Source of the DNA: Candidatus Gastranaerophilales bacterium
GTDB lineage: Bacteria > Cyanobacteriota > Vampirovibrionia > Gastranaerophilales > Gastranaerophilaceae
Direction of reading: 5' to 3'
Length of the DNA stretch: 26,727 nucleotides
Assembly: GCA_910587055.1 (NCBI GenBank)
Contig: CAJUKY010000022.1
Location: 1-26,727 of the forward strand
Below, in pieces: positions 7,304-16,145 of the stretch. The notes under the pieces are model-generated. The model was not told where the DNA came from, ran no database searches, and saw nothing but the letters and a program-made list of their open reading frames with translations. The translations under genes were made by a program, and so were the position numbers. Each line of letters starts with the position of its first letter. The stretch's first letter is position 1.

Positions 7304-7326
7304 CACAAATGAAATATCAAAATGTT

Positions 7327-8886
7327 TTATTTTTTATTGGCGGCAAATTCGCTGTCCAATCTTAAAAACACTGGAATTATCTCATCTTTTGATATTAACT
7401 TGCCCGGTTTAATCATATTAGGCTGTATTTCAGTATATTTTAAATTAATGTCAAACTTTAGCTGGTTTGCCATAGATTGAGCTATGTTCGGGCAATAAGG
7501 CTCAATTAAAAGTGCAATTTTTACCATTAAATTTAAGACATTATATAGTACTTTTCCGCACTCATCCATTTTGCCTTCTTTTGCAAGAGACCACGGAGCG
7601 GTATCATTTACGTATTTATTAGCTTCATCCACAAGACCTATAATGCAGTTTGCGGCAGATGCAATATCGCATTTATCAAAAAGATTTTCTACTTCTTTTT
7701 GAATATTTGCTGCTTTTTGGTTTAATTCATTGTCTGAAATAAATTTTTCTTTAATTTCACCGTCAAAATATTTTACAAGCATATTTAATGTGCGATTTAG
7801 AAGGTTTCCCATATTATTTGCCAGATCGGCATTCACTTTTTCTTTAAAATCAATATCGGAATAGTTGCCGTCCTTGCCGTTTACTGCGGCTGTTGCCATA
7901 AAATATCTGAGAGCATCAGGATTTTTAAGCTCAAATTCTTCCATAACGGTTTTTGGCGCTATGACATTTCCTGTTGATTTTGACATTTTGTTTTTATCAA
8001 TTGTAATCCAGCCATGGGCATAGATTGATTTAGGAAGTTCAACGCCGAGCGCCATTAATATTGCAATCCAGTAAATAGAGTGAAATTTTAAAATATCTTT
8101 CCCTATTATATGGAAATTTGCAGGCCAGAATTTTTTAAAGTTTTCATCATGATTGCCGTCAACACTGTATCCTAAGCCTGTAATATAATTTGAAAGTGCA
8201 TCAATCCAAACATATATAACCTGAGACGGGTCTGATTTTACTTCAATTCCCCATTCTACGCTTGATTTAGCGCGTGAAACGGAAATATCTTCAATATTTT
8301 CAAGCTGGTTTAAAACTTCATTTGCCCTGAATTCAGGCAGAATAAAATCTTTATTGTTTTTAATGTGCTCTATGATTTTATCTTTGTATTTTGTTAATTT
8401 GAAAAAATAATTTTCTTCGGATACTTCTTCGGGTTTTTTACCATGGACAGGACAGTTTCCTTCTTCATCCAGATCTTTAGGACTTAAGAATGTCTCGCAT
8501 CCGGAACAGTAAAGCCCTGTATACTGATGCTTGTAAATATCACCTTTTTCAAGAAGTTTTTCAAAAATATCCTGAACGGTTTTTTTGTGGTAATCATCTG
8601 TTGTTCTTATAAATTTTGAATAGCTGATATCTAAAAGGTTCCAGGCTTCTTTAAACAGATTTGAATTTGCATCGCAGAGTTCTTTAGGGGTAATTCCTGC
8701 TGCTTTGGCGGTTTTTTGTATTTTTATACCGTGTTCATCGGTTCCTGTTAACATAAAGCAATTGTCTATGCGTTTTTTAAAATGTCTGAATAGAATATCA
8801 GTGTAAATTTTTTCAAAAGCGTGCCCTATATGCGGAGCACCGTTTACATAATCAATAGCTGTTGTAATATAAAAGTTTTCCATCAT
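7327..8886 (-). CDS. metG: Methionyl-tRNA synthetase
   Basis: Class I aminoacyl-tRNA synthetase charging tRNA-Met in the cytoplasm. HIGH motif at residues 19-22 (APHIGHA), KMSKS at 300-304, and a zinc-binding insert with C127, C130, C145 and H148 (CSGC...CPVHG), consistent with the single-knuckle type. The anticodon-binding helical domain follows (NMGNLLNRTLNMLVKYF). At 519 aa it is the short form without the C-terminal tRNA-binding (EMAP-like) dimerisation domain, which many bacteria carry fused. The ATG at 8886 coincides with the start site predicted from the promoter just upstream (8893-8921), and there is no Shine-Dalgarno, so translation probably starts on a leaderless mRNA. The second codon is also ATG. 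Confidence 0.97.
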   Translation of the reverse strand: MMENFYITTAIDYVNGAPHIGHAFEKIYTDILFRHFKKRIDNCFMLTGTDEHGIKIQKTAKAAGITPKELCDANSNLFKEAWNLLDISYSKFIRTTDDYHKKTVQDIFEKLLEKGDIYKHQYTGLYCSGCETFLSPKDLDEEGNCPVHGKKPEEVSEENYFFKLTKYKDKIIEHIKNNKDFILPEFRANEVLNQLENIEDISVSRAKSSVEWGIEVKSDPSQVIYVWIDALSNYITGLGYSVDGNHDENFKKFWPANFHIIGKDILKFHSIYWIAILMALGVELPKSIYAHGWITIDKNKMSKSTGNVIAPKTVMEEFELKNPDALRYFMATAAVNGKDGNYSDIDFKEKVNADLANNMGNLLNRTLNMLVKYFDGEIKEKFISDNELNQKAANIQKEVENLFDKCDIASAANCIIGLVDEANKYVNDTAPWSLAKEGKMDECGKVLYNVLNLMVKIALLIEPYCPNIAQSMANQLKFDINLKYTEIQPNMIKPGKLISKDEIIPVFLRLDSEFAANKK

Positions 8887-8892
8887 AAGTCA

Positions 8893-8921
8893 ATTATACT
8901 TTAAACTTTGTATGGTGTAAA
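8893..8921 (-). promoter_or_regulatory. metG promoter, predicted leaderless
   Basis: On the minus strand: TTTACA (8921-8916), exactly 17 bp, TATAAT (8898-8893). Six bases separate the -10 box from the A of the metG ATG at 8886, so transcription should start at or within a base or two of the start codon. Confidence 0.75.
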
Positions 8922-8924
8922 TGA

Positions 8925-8953
8925 TTGTTTATTAATACTATTTATTATATTAT
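8925..8953 (+). promoter_or_regulatory. Promoter of the spermidine-synthase-like gene
   Basis: TTGTTT (8925-8930), 17 bp, TATTAT (8948-8953). The predicted leader carries the Shine-Dalgarno AAGGAAGAGG at about 8971-8980. It lies back to back with the metG promoter within 97 bp. Confidence 0.6.
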
Positions 8954-8983
8954 TTTGAATAAAGAATTTTAAGGAAGAGGTTT

Positions 8984-11119
8984 ATGGAGAAGAAGGATAA
9001 GTTTATACTGCATAAAGTTTTATATGCGCTGATAATATTTCTGGGAGCATTTTTAACATTTATGTTTCAGCCTGTCACGGGTAAAATTTTAACCCCGCAA
9101 TACGGCGGCGGCGCTGATATATGGGCGGCTTGCCTTTTATTCTTTCAGTTTGTGCTTTTTGGCGGATATCTTCTCGCGGGTTTTTTAAATAAATTAAAAC
9201 CAAAAATAAATGCCGTTGTTTATGTTGTTCTTTTTATGCTGGCATTTATTTTGTTTAAACTCCCGACAGAATTTGGAAGCTGGCTTATCGGGGATAATAT
9301 TAATCCGCTATTGTCATTGTTTATTTCTCTATTTAAATATGCGGCCTTGCCTGTGCTTGTGCTTTCCACAATCAGTGTTTCGATGCAAAACTGGTATACA
9401 AAACAGACTGGTGAATCTCCTTATATTTTATACTCTATTTCAAATATAGGTTCCTTTTTAGCATTGTTTTTGTATCCTTTACTTTATGAGCCAATTGCTC
9501 CCACATCTTCTATTATTAAATCCTGGCATTTCGGGTTTGCTTTTCTTGTATTTTTAATAGTTATTTGCTCTGTGCAATATTTTATACTTTCCAAAGAAGT
9601 TCAAGAAGATAACGGGAAAGATATAAAAATTCCTTTAAAAAATTATCTTTACTGGATTTTGTTGAGTGTTGCAGGATGCATTCTTCTTGCTTCATATACA
9701 ACGTTTGTTACGGTTATTATACTTCCGCTGCCAATGTTATGGACATTATTTTTAGGTCTTTATCTTTTAACATTTGTATTATGTTTTGGATCTGAAAAAT
9801 TTTATAATAAAAAAATTATTTTCCCGCTGATTTTTCTTTTTTCAATTGCTTATTTAATGCTTCCATGGAAAAGCAATGCGGCAATTTTAATTATCATAAG
9901 TTCCGGCTTGTTTTTTGCTTTTCTGATGGTGTGTAACGGTGAAATCTACAAAACAAGGCCCGATTCTTCAAAATTAAGCGGGTTTTATCTTGCAATTGCA
10001 GGCGGTGGTGTTTTGGGCGGCTTTTTTGTAAATATAATAGCGCCTTTAATATTTAACCAGTACAGTGAACTTCCGTTAATAAACATAGTTATGTATACAT
10101 TTATATTTTATCTGCTTGCAAAAAAATCACCCGAAAGCAAAATTTCGGATAAAATGTATAAAATTAAAGTGTGTATAACAATTTTTGCCTGGCTTTTTAT
10201 AATGGGCGGCTATTTTAAATCTCTTTATGACGATAGTAAAAAATCACCCGTGAAAGAAGAGAGAAATTTTTACGGGGTGATTAATATCAATATTGATAAT
10301 AAAAACAAAGTAAAAACAATAACAAACGGGATTACTTTACATGGTGTGCAAGGATATGATTCCAAAACCAATATTTATGACACAACGCCTTTGTCTTATT
10401 ATACTGAGACAAGTGCGCTTGCTTATGCAATAGAAGGAATGAAAAATTATCAGACGGGAAGTCGCAGACCTTTAAATATTGGTGTAATAGGTCTTGGTGC
10501 CGGAACTGCCGCAATTTATACCGCAAAAAATGATGAAATGACGTTTTATGAAATTGATCCTAAAATGTATGAAGCAGCTAAGAATGAATTTACATTTTTA
10601 AAGGAAGCTAGGGGAAAAATTAATGTCAAAATGGGTGATGCAAGGATTACATTGTCAAAAACCGAACCCCAAAACTATGATGTAATATTGGTGGATGCAT
10701 TTTCTTCCGATTCTGTTCCCGTTCATCTTATAACGAAGGAAGCACTTGATATTTATAAAAAGCATATCAAAAATGACGGTATTATTCTTTTTCATATAAG
10801 CAATCGATACGTTGCAATAGATAAAGTATTAAAGAAACTTGCCGTTGAAGAAAAACTTAGACATGTTTATTTTTCAACAGTTCATATGCCTCCTGAGGGG
10901 ACAAATAAACGAAACGATTACAGATATTCAAGCAGCTATTTTCTTTTATTTATGCCTGAGAATAATTTATACGACAGGTTTAAAAACTTTATTTATGATA
11001 ATAATGATAAAAACGGCCGCACGGTTGTGGTGTCTGTTGAAACTAAAGATGATAAATTTTTAAAACCTTTCACGGATGATTATTCAAGTCTGGTTCGAAT
11101 ATTCAAATTCTGGGACTAA
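8984..11119 (+). CDS. Membrane protein fused to a spermidine-synthase-like methyltransferase-fold domain (711 aa)
   Basis: The N-terminal ~400 residues are strongly hydrophobic, with roughly ten to twelve membrane helices starting at residue 10. A linker of about 80 residues follows. The C-terminal ~200 residues have the spermidine synthase/SAM-methyltransferase fold: NIGVIGLGAGTAAIYT (nucleotide loop, GLGAGT near 503-508), FYEIDPKMYEAA, a GDAR motif, and VDAFSSDSVPVHLIT (near 570-585) where catalytic acids of the family lie. Fused proteins of this build are common in bacteria and are annotated as spermidine synthase-like, but their substrate is generally unproven. No speD or speE partner is nearby. 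The start follows a strong AAGGAAGAGG. It is convergent with deoA across a shared palindrome. Confidence 0.8.
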   Translation: MEKKDKFILHKVLYALIIFLGAFLTFMFQPVTGKILTPQYGGGADIWAACLLFFQFVLFGGYLLAGFLNKLKPKINAVVYVVLFMLAFILFKLPTEFGSWLIGDNINPLLSLFISLFKYAALPVLVLSTISVSMQNWYTKQTGESPYILYSISNIGSFLALFLYPLLYEPIAPTSSIIKSWHFGFAFLVFLIVICSVQYFILSKEVQEDNGKDIKIPLKNYLYWILLSVAGCILLASYTTFVTVIILPLPMLWTLFLGLYLLTFVLCFGSEKFYNKKIIFPLIFLFSIAYLMLPWKSNAAILIIISSGLFFAFLMVCNGEIYKTRPDSSKLSGFYLAIAGGGVLGGFFVNIIAPLIFNQYSELPLINIVMYTFIFYLLAKKSPESKISDKMYKIKVCITIFAWLFIMGGYFKSLYDDSKKSPVKEERNFYGVININIDNKNKVKTITNGITLHGVQGYDSKTNIYDTTPLSYYTETSALAYAIEGMKNYQTGSRRPLNIGVIGLGAGTAAIYTAKNDEMTFYEIDPKMYEAAKNEFTFLKEARGKINVKMGDARITLSKTEPQNYDVILVDAFSSDSVPVHLITKEALDIYKKHIKNDGIILFHISNRYVAIDKVLKKLAVEEKLRHVYFSTVHMPPEGTNKRNDYRYSSSYFLLFMPENNLYDRFKNFIYDNNDKNGRTVVVSVETKDDKFLKPFTDDYSSLVRIFKFWD

Positions 11120-11137
11120 TTTTGATTTTGTGACAGT

Positions 11138-11161
11138 AAACCCTTCTTTAAAGAAGGGTTT
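11138..11161. terminator. Perfect 24-nt palindrome, bidirectional terminator
   Basis: Perfect self-complementary stem (AAACCCTTCTTT and its complement) between two convergent genes. It lies 18 nt after the stop of the membrane fusion gene, and its last two bases overlap the deoA stop codon. T-rich sequence follows on the plus side. Confidence 0.7.
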
Positions 11162-12461
11162 ATTTGTATAATACGGATTGAATCTCGGGTTTTGAAACGG
11201 AATATTCAAAAGCTTTTTGTGCATACTGTACGGCTTCGTTTATTCTGTCTTTTTTAACATCATTAAAATATAAGATGCAAAGAAGCTCGTCTTTTTGAAC
11301 TTTATCTCCCGTTTTTTTATTTAAAATACATCCTGCGCCAAAATCTATACTGTCTGATTTTTTATCACGACCTGCGCCTAAAAGTTTGCAGGCTTTTGCA
11401 ATATTTAATGCATCAAGTTTTGAGACATATCCTTCATTTTGTGCTTTTATTTCAACTTTATTTTTTCCTACGTTAAATAAACTGTAATTTTCTGTGCAAT
11501 CAGAGTTTCCGCCCTGTGCTTCAATTATTTCTTTAAGTTTTTGAAGAGCAGTACCTGATTTTAATGCTTCATCAATCAGATTTTTTGCTTCATTAAAATC
11601 TTTTGCAATATTTGCTAAAATCAGTGTACGGCCTGCGATTTCAAGAACGATTTCGTATAAATCTTTATTATGGTTTCCTTTTAAAAATTCTATGCTTTCA
11701 ATAATCTCCAGAGAATTGCCGATATGCGTTCCAAGAGGCTGTTCCATGGAGCTTATAACGGCTTCAATTTTTCTGTTTAATTTTGCGCCGATTTTTATCA
11801 TTAAATCCGCTAAGCTTCTTGCTTCTTCTTTTGTTTTAATGAAAGCGCCCGAACCGTATTTTACATCTAAAACTATTATATTTGCGCCGCTTGCAATTTT
11901 TTTTGATACAACGGAAGCGCAAATCAGGGATTTATTATCAACGGTTGCCGTGACATCCCGAAGGGCGTATATTTTGCCGTCTGCGGGGGTTAAATTGGGA
12001 GTCTGGGCTGAAATTGCGGCACCTATAGTTTTAATCTGACTTCTGAAGTCCTCATCTTTCAGCTGACATTTAAAATTCGGGATTGATTCAAGTTTATCAA
12101 CCGTTCCGCCCGTGTAGCCAAGGCCCCTGCCGCTTAATTTTGCGCATTTAACGCCGAGAGCTGCAAGAAGCGGTATTAAAACTATCGTTACCTTATCACC
12201 CACACCGCCTGTTGAATGCTTATCTGCCACAGTGTTTGAAATATCCGAAAAATCCAGAATTTCTCCTGAATTTATAAAAGCTTCCGTCATATATACAGTT
12301 TCATCTTCATTCAATCCTTGAAAATATACTGCCATAAGCCATGATGACATTTGATAATCTTCAACGGTGCCATCCATAAGCCCTTTAATTAAAAAATCAA
12401 TTTCTTCTTTTGTATGGGCTCTGCCTTCTTTTTTCTTTTGAATAATATCAACTGCGCGCAT
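11160..12461 (-). CDS. deoA: Pyrimidine-nucleoside (thymidine) phosphorylase
   Basis: Splits thymidine or uridine with phosphate to give the base and (deoxy)ribose-1-phosphate. Full length (433 aa) for the NP-II family. Phosphate-binding KHSTGGVGDK is at 81-90 and the signature SGRGLGYTGGTVDKLE at 110-125. Catalytic-region residues of the family (Lys81, His82, and a downstream VVSKKIASGANIIVLDVKYG segment) are present. One oddity is Tyr115 where most members have His (GRGLGHTGGT); the signature tolerates variation there. Shine-Dalgarno AAAGGA lies 8 nt before the ATG. It is last in the operon symporter-rlmH-deoA, 10 nt after rlmH. Whether it is the thymidine-specific or the broader pyrimidine (pdp) enzyme cannot be told by eye. 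Confidence 0.94.
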   Translation of the reverse strand: MRAVDIIQKKKEGRAHTKEEIDFLIKGLMDGTVEDYQMSSWLMAVYFQGLNEDETVYMTEAFINSGEILDFSDISNTVADKHSTGGVGDKVTIVLIPLLAALGVKCAKLSGRGLGYTGGTVDKLESIPNFKCQLKDEDFRSQIKTIGAAISAQTPNLTPADGKIYALRDVTATVDNKSLICASVVSKKIASGANIIVLDVKYGSGAFIKTKEEARSLADLMIKIGAKLNRKIEAVISSMEQPLGTHIGNSLEIIESIEFLKGNHNKDLYEIVLEIAGRTLILANIAKDFNEAKNLIDEALKSGTALQKLKEIIEAQGGNSDCTENYSLFNVGKNKVEIKAQNEGYVSKLDALNIAKACKLLGAGRDKKSDSIDFGAGCILNKKTGDKVQKDELLCILYFNDVKKDRINEAVQYAQKAFEYSVSKPEIQSVLYK

Positions 12462-12471
12462 ATTTTTTCCT

Positions 12472-12900
12472 TTATTTATGATAAGTTTCGTTATTTAAAA
12501 TTTTATAAGCTCTGTAAATTTGCTCTATTAAAATAAAGCAGGCTTCCTGATGTAGAAAGGTGAGCTTTGACATTGAAAATTTAAAATCACTTTTTTGTCT
12601 GATTTCAGCAGGCAAACCGTTTGAACCGCCTATTGCAAAGATAATTTCATTATAAGCGCCGTCAATTTCCGTTTCTTTAATTTTTTGTGCAAATTCGGGG
12701 CTTGATAATTGTTTTCCTTCAATTTCAAGAGTGATAAGGTATGAATTTTGTTTTAAATTTGTTTTTATAAATTCAGATATTGAATTTGTTTCTATGATTT
12801 TAAGCGAAGTATACCCTGTAAGCCTTTTTTTAAATTCATCAATTCCAAGCTTAAAATAAGGTTCTTTAATTTTTCCTTCGAGTATTACTTTTATATTCAT
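12472..12900 (-). CDS. rlmH: 23S rRNA (pseudouridine1915-N3)-methyltransferase RlmH
   Basis: SPOUT-class methyltransferase acting on helix 69 of 23S rRNA in the 70S ribosome. Full length (142 aa). The SAM-binding trefoil knot region is visible as EIIFAIGGSNGLPAEI (about 86-101) and the C-terminal signature SKLTFLHQEACFILIEQIYR leads to the terminal YHK, which matches the conserved Tyr-His-Arg/Lys end of the family. It starts 5 nt after the stop codon of the upstream symporter and has no clear Shine-Dalgarno, so it is likely translated by coupling. rlmH often sits in unrelated operons, so the context carries little information. Confidence 0.94.
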   Translation of the reverse strand: MNIKVILEGKIKEPYFKLGIDEFKKRLTGYTSLKIIETNSISEFIKTNLKQNSYLITLEIEGKQLSSPEFAQKIKETEIDGAYNEIIFAIGGSNGLPAEIRQKSDFKFSMSKLTFLHQEACFILIEQIYRAYKILNNETYHK

Positions 12901-12905
12901 AAAGT

Positions 12906-14225
12906 TTATACGATATCTTTGTAAGAATCGTTATTTAAAAGTTCATAGTTTATTTCGTTTTCATTGTCTGCAATAATTGCCGCAACAACAGCATCCGATG
13001 CTACGTTTGCAGTGGTTCTCATCATATCAACAAGTCTTTCAAGTGCAAATAAGAAGCTGAAACCTATTACAAGCTGTTCCGGTGTTAAGCCTATTCCGTT
13101 TAATACAAGAGCAATTGTAATTAATCCTGCACCGGGAATGCCCGCGCATGTGGATGAAGCTACTATTGCAAGGAATGCAATCTGTAAAATTAAGATAAGA
13201 CTTAATTCAATGCCGTATGTCTGAGCTAAGAAAATAACTGCAACAGTCTGCATTAAGGCGGTTCCGTCCATATTTAATGTTGCACCCAGAGGCAGAACAA
13301 ACGAGCATATTTTGCTTGAAATCCCGCGTTTTTCACAGCATGTAATGGTCAAAGGCAGTGTGGCAGAGCTTGAAGCTGTGCCGAAAGCTACCATAATAGC
13401 TTCTGTTATTGCCGTGTACAATTTTCCGACGGGAACTTTTGAAAATATTTTTAACATCATAGGATAGATGAAAAAGAATTGAATAATTACACCCAAAACA
13501 AGGACAAGGAAATATCTCCATACCCCTTCAAACATTGAAATACCGAAACTTGAAACACTTGCCGCGGTTAGGGCAAAAACACCGGGTGCTGCAAGGTACA
13601 TAATCCAGTCGGTTACTTTCATTGTTGCCGCAAAAATACTTTCAAAGAAAGAAACAACTGGTCTGTTTATTTCACCTATTTTTGCAAGGGCAACGGAGAA
13701 AATTAATACAAATATAATAATGGGTATCATATCTCCATTTGATAGGGCGTTAAAAGGATTTTTGGGGATAAGCCCGAGGAAAATTCCTGCCATGTTAGAT
13801 TGCTGTTCCGCTATTGTGCTTGAAACATATCCCTGCATTTCCTGAGCTACTTCAGGGCTTATAAAACTTTGAGCGTTAAGTCCGGGTTTCATAATAAGAG
13901 CAAGAACGGCACCTACCGCAACAGCCGCAACGGTGATTATCGTATAGTAGAAAATCATTTTTTTACCGAATTTTGCAAGCTGTTTATTGTCGCCTATGCT
14001 TGAAATACCTATTACAATAGCACTTATAACAAGAGGAATAACAACCATCTGGATAATGCTTATAAAAGACTGCCCCGTTATATCAAGAATTTTGTGTGCT
14101 ACAGGGTAGCTTGATGCAGGAAACAAAATTCCCACCACTATACCCGCTATAAGGCCGAAAAATATATGCCAGTTTCTTTTAATACCGAGCAAAATTGCAA
14201 TAAGTATCTGCATGTGTACGCCCAT
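12906..14225 (-). CDS. Dicarboxylate/amino acid:cation symporter (DAACS, SLC1 family)
   Basis: Inner-membrane sodium- or proton-coupled uptake of acidic amino acids or C4-dicarboxylates. 439 aa with about eight membrane helices and two re-entrant hairpins. Hallmarks: the serine-rich hairpin GTASSSATLPLT (near 280), the NMDGTA motif (near 318), the second hairpin AGIPGAGL, and the helix-8 set ERLVDMMRTTANVASD near 395. In the last, Asp, Arg, Asn and Asp match the archaeal GltPh ligand and sodium residues D394, R397, N401 and D405; the conserved Arg favours glutamate/aspartate or dicarboxylates over neutral amino acids. It is first gene of the operon, with promoter at 14273-14301. An ATG at 14213 is an alternative start. 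Confidence 0.92.
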   Translation of the reverse strand: MGVHMQILIAILLGIKRNWHIFFGLIAGIVVGILFPASSYPVAHKILDITGQSFISIIQMVVIPLVISAIVIGISSIGDNKQLAKFGKKMIFYYTIITVAAVAVGAVLALIMKPGLNAQSFISPEVAQEMQGYVSSTIAEQQSNMAGIFLGLIPKNPFNALSNGDMIPIIIFVLIFSVALAKIGEINRPVVSFFESIFAATMKVTDWIMYLAAPGVFALTAASVSSFGISMFEGVWRYFLVLVLGVIIQFFFIYPMMLKIFSKVPVGKLYTAITEAIMVAFGTASSSATLPLTITCCEKRGISSKICSFVLPLGATLNMDGTALMQTVAVIFLAQTYGIELSLILILQIAFLAIVASSTCAGIPGAGLITIALVLNGIGLTPEQLVIGFSFLFALERLVDMMRTTANVASDAVVAAIIADNENEINYELLNNDSYKDIV

Positions 14226-14272
14226 TTTGAAAATCCCTTTTTTATTATGTTGTTAAATCTAAGACTTTCTTA

Positions 14273-14301
14273 ATAATACAACTATTTCTAAACTATGGCA
14301 A
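14273..14301 (-). promoter_or_regulatory. Promoter of the symporter-rlmH-deoA operon
   Basis: On the minus strand: TTGCCA (14301-14296), exactly 17 bp, TATTAT (14278-14273). It predicts a leader of about 40 nt ahead of the ATG at 14225. Confidence 0.65.
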
Positions 14302-14415
14302 CGCTTCCTTCCATCAAACAGATGATTTTTCTAAATTTTATTAAGCAATTTAATATCTTTTGCGATAATAAAAGTAATTATTTTTTAGAATTTTAAATAG
14401 GGTTTAAATAATAAA

Positions 14416-16092
14416 ATGTTCAGCCGGCAGAATTTGCAAAATGCCATCAGTACAGAAGATAGGAAAAGTGATAAATCTGATTTATTGTCACAGGCAACTT
14501 TTGCGCATCAGCAATATTTAATAAAATCCAATAATGAAGATTTAATTAAAGCCATAAATTATTATATTCAGGCAATAAAAGATAACCCGGGGATTTCAAG
14601 CGCTTATTACAGGCTTGCAAGTTTAATGCATGAAAGCGGACAGATAGGAATAGACGGTGCGCTTGAACAATGCAGAAGGGCTGTTGAAATTGACCCTGAT
14701 AACCCTAATGCAAGAATGTATCTGGGGTATTTCTTATCTCAAAACGGTGAATACGATGCCGCATACGAGCAGTTTAAACGTGCCATAAAACTTAAACCCT
14801 CATTTTCATACAGGGCTAAAATGGTTATGGCTCTTGATATTTTAGACAGAATGAAAAATAAAGAAAAAAACAAAGAAGGTGATTTTCTTTCTTTTTCAAA
14901 AGCAATGTTTTATATATTTTCAAGCTCTTTATTTTTCCTTTTTGATAAAGCCGGAATAAAAATGTTTTGCAAAAATATAGTGAATGATTTGAATTTTGCA
15001 AGATACAGGGCAGTAGGCTCTATTTTAGAAAAGACAAATTTTGATAAAGATGCGTATGAAGTTTATTCAGATGCTGTTGATAATACAAAAAATGCTCCTC
15101 TTTTTTATGAAAAAATGGCAAATATTGCAGTTAAAAAAGAGCGGCTTGAAGTTGCGCTTCAATGTTATCAAAATGCTGTAACATTATCAAATAATGACCC
15201 TGAAAAAGTTGTTGATTTGATTGAATTTGTGGAGGAAAATTTCCCCGAAAAAACAGATGAACTTATCGATAATTATACGCTCTTAATTAAAAAGCTCCCT
15301 GATTTTTCAAGAGGATATTATGAGCTCGGGAATTTATATCTTAAAAAAGAAGAAAAAATTAATGCGGTAAGTGCTTTTAAGCTGGCGCTTAAAGGGGAGC
15401 CTAATAATCCTTTTTATCAAAATTCTTTAGCTTTTGCTTATGTTCAATTGGAACAGTATGACAGTGCTGTTGAACTTTATAAAATGGCGCTTGAAGCAAA
15501 CCCGAATAATGAATGGACGGCTGTGGTGGCACAGGCGCTTGCCGCTATTTACCACAGAATTAAAGGAAATTTTGAGGCTGCAATTTCAATGCTTCAAAAT
15601 GCACTTCTTCTAACCAAAAATAAAACTGAAATTTATTTATCTTTAGCGGATATTTATTATGATATTGATGATATGGATGAGGCTATAAAGTATTATACAC
15701 TTGCTGTTGAAGCGGGATTCCGCGATGCAAAGGTATTTTCAAGACTTGCTATGGCATTTTTTGAAAAAGATTATACGGAAAATGCTATTGAATTTTACAC
15801 AAGGGCGATTGATATTGAACCTGATTATGAAATAGCATATAACAATTTAGGGGTTGTGTATTTTGACGGATTAAACGATGTTGATAGGGCAAAACCCTGC
15901 TTTGAAGCCGCTCTCCGCTTGAATGAAGATTATACGATGGCGCATTTTAATATGGCAAGATGCCATGAAGCCAAAGGGGATAAAGTTCTTGCCGCTAATG
16001 AATATCAATCCGCACTTGATTTAAATAAACTTTACCCTGAAATTGATGATGATATTATTCAAGAAAGGTTATTTAAACTTTTTGAAACATAA
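14416..16092 (+). CDS. Tetratricopeptide repeat protein (558 aa)
   Basis: Nearly the whole protein is TPR helical repeats. Clear units include SAYYRLASLMHESGQ (near 60), ARMYLGYFLSQNGEYDAAYE (98-117), YYELGNLYLKKEEKINAVSA, FYQNSLAFAYVQLEQYDSAV, IYLSLADIYYDIDDMDEAIK and AYNNLGVVYFDGLNDVDRAK. No signal peptide; one hydrophobic stretch (FLSFSKAMFYIFSSSLFFLF, near 158-177) may be a membrane anchor or a buried helix. TPRs bind partner proteins, so a scaffold role in a surface or secretion complex is plausible but unproven. It is the first gene of a plus-strand set with a second TPR protein and a diguanylate cyclase. No strong Shine-Dalgarno; TAGGG lies about 15 nt upstream. Confidence 0.85.
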   Translation: MFSRQNLQNAISTEDRKSDKSDLLSQATFAHQQYLIKSNNEDLIKAINYYIQAIKDNPGISSAYYRLASLMHESGQIGIDGALEQCRRAVEIDPDNPNARMYLGYFLSQNGEYDAAYEQFKRAIKLKPSFSYRAKMVMALDILDRMKNKEKNKEGDFLSFSKAMFYIFSSSLFFLFDKAGIKMFCKNIVNDLNFARYRAVGSILEKTNFDKDAYEVYSDAVDNTKNAPLFYEKMANIAVKKERLEVALQCYQNAVTLSNNDPEKVVDLIEFVEENFPEKTDELIDNYTLLIKKLPDFSRGYYELGNLYLKKEEKINAVSAFKLALKGEPNNPFYQNSLAFAYVQLEQYDSAVELYKMALEANPNNEWTAVVAQALAAIYHRIKGNFEAAISMLQNALLLTKNKTEIYLSLADIYYDIDDMDEAIKYYTLAVEAGFRDAKVFSRLAMAFFEKDYTENAIEFYTRAIDIEPDYEIAYNNLGVVYFDGLNDVDRAKPCFEAALRLNEDYTMAHFNMARCHEAKGDKVLAANEYQSALDLNKLYPEIDDDIIQERLFKLFET

Positions 16093-16117
16093 ATTTGCCT
16101 TTTAAAACATAAATTTG
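16085..16117 (+). repeat. 13-bp direct repeat at the TPR1/TPR2 junction
   Basis: AAACATAAATTTG occurs at 16085-16097 and again at 16105-16117, exactly 20 bp apart. The first copy contains the TAA stop of the upstream TPR gene. It is probably a small slipped duplication. Confidence 0.6.
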
Positions 16118-16145
16118 TGTGTTATTTGCCTGTTAGAAGATAAAA

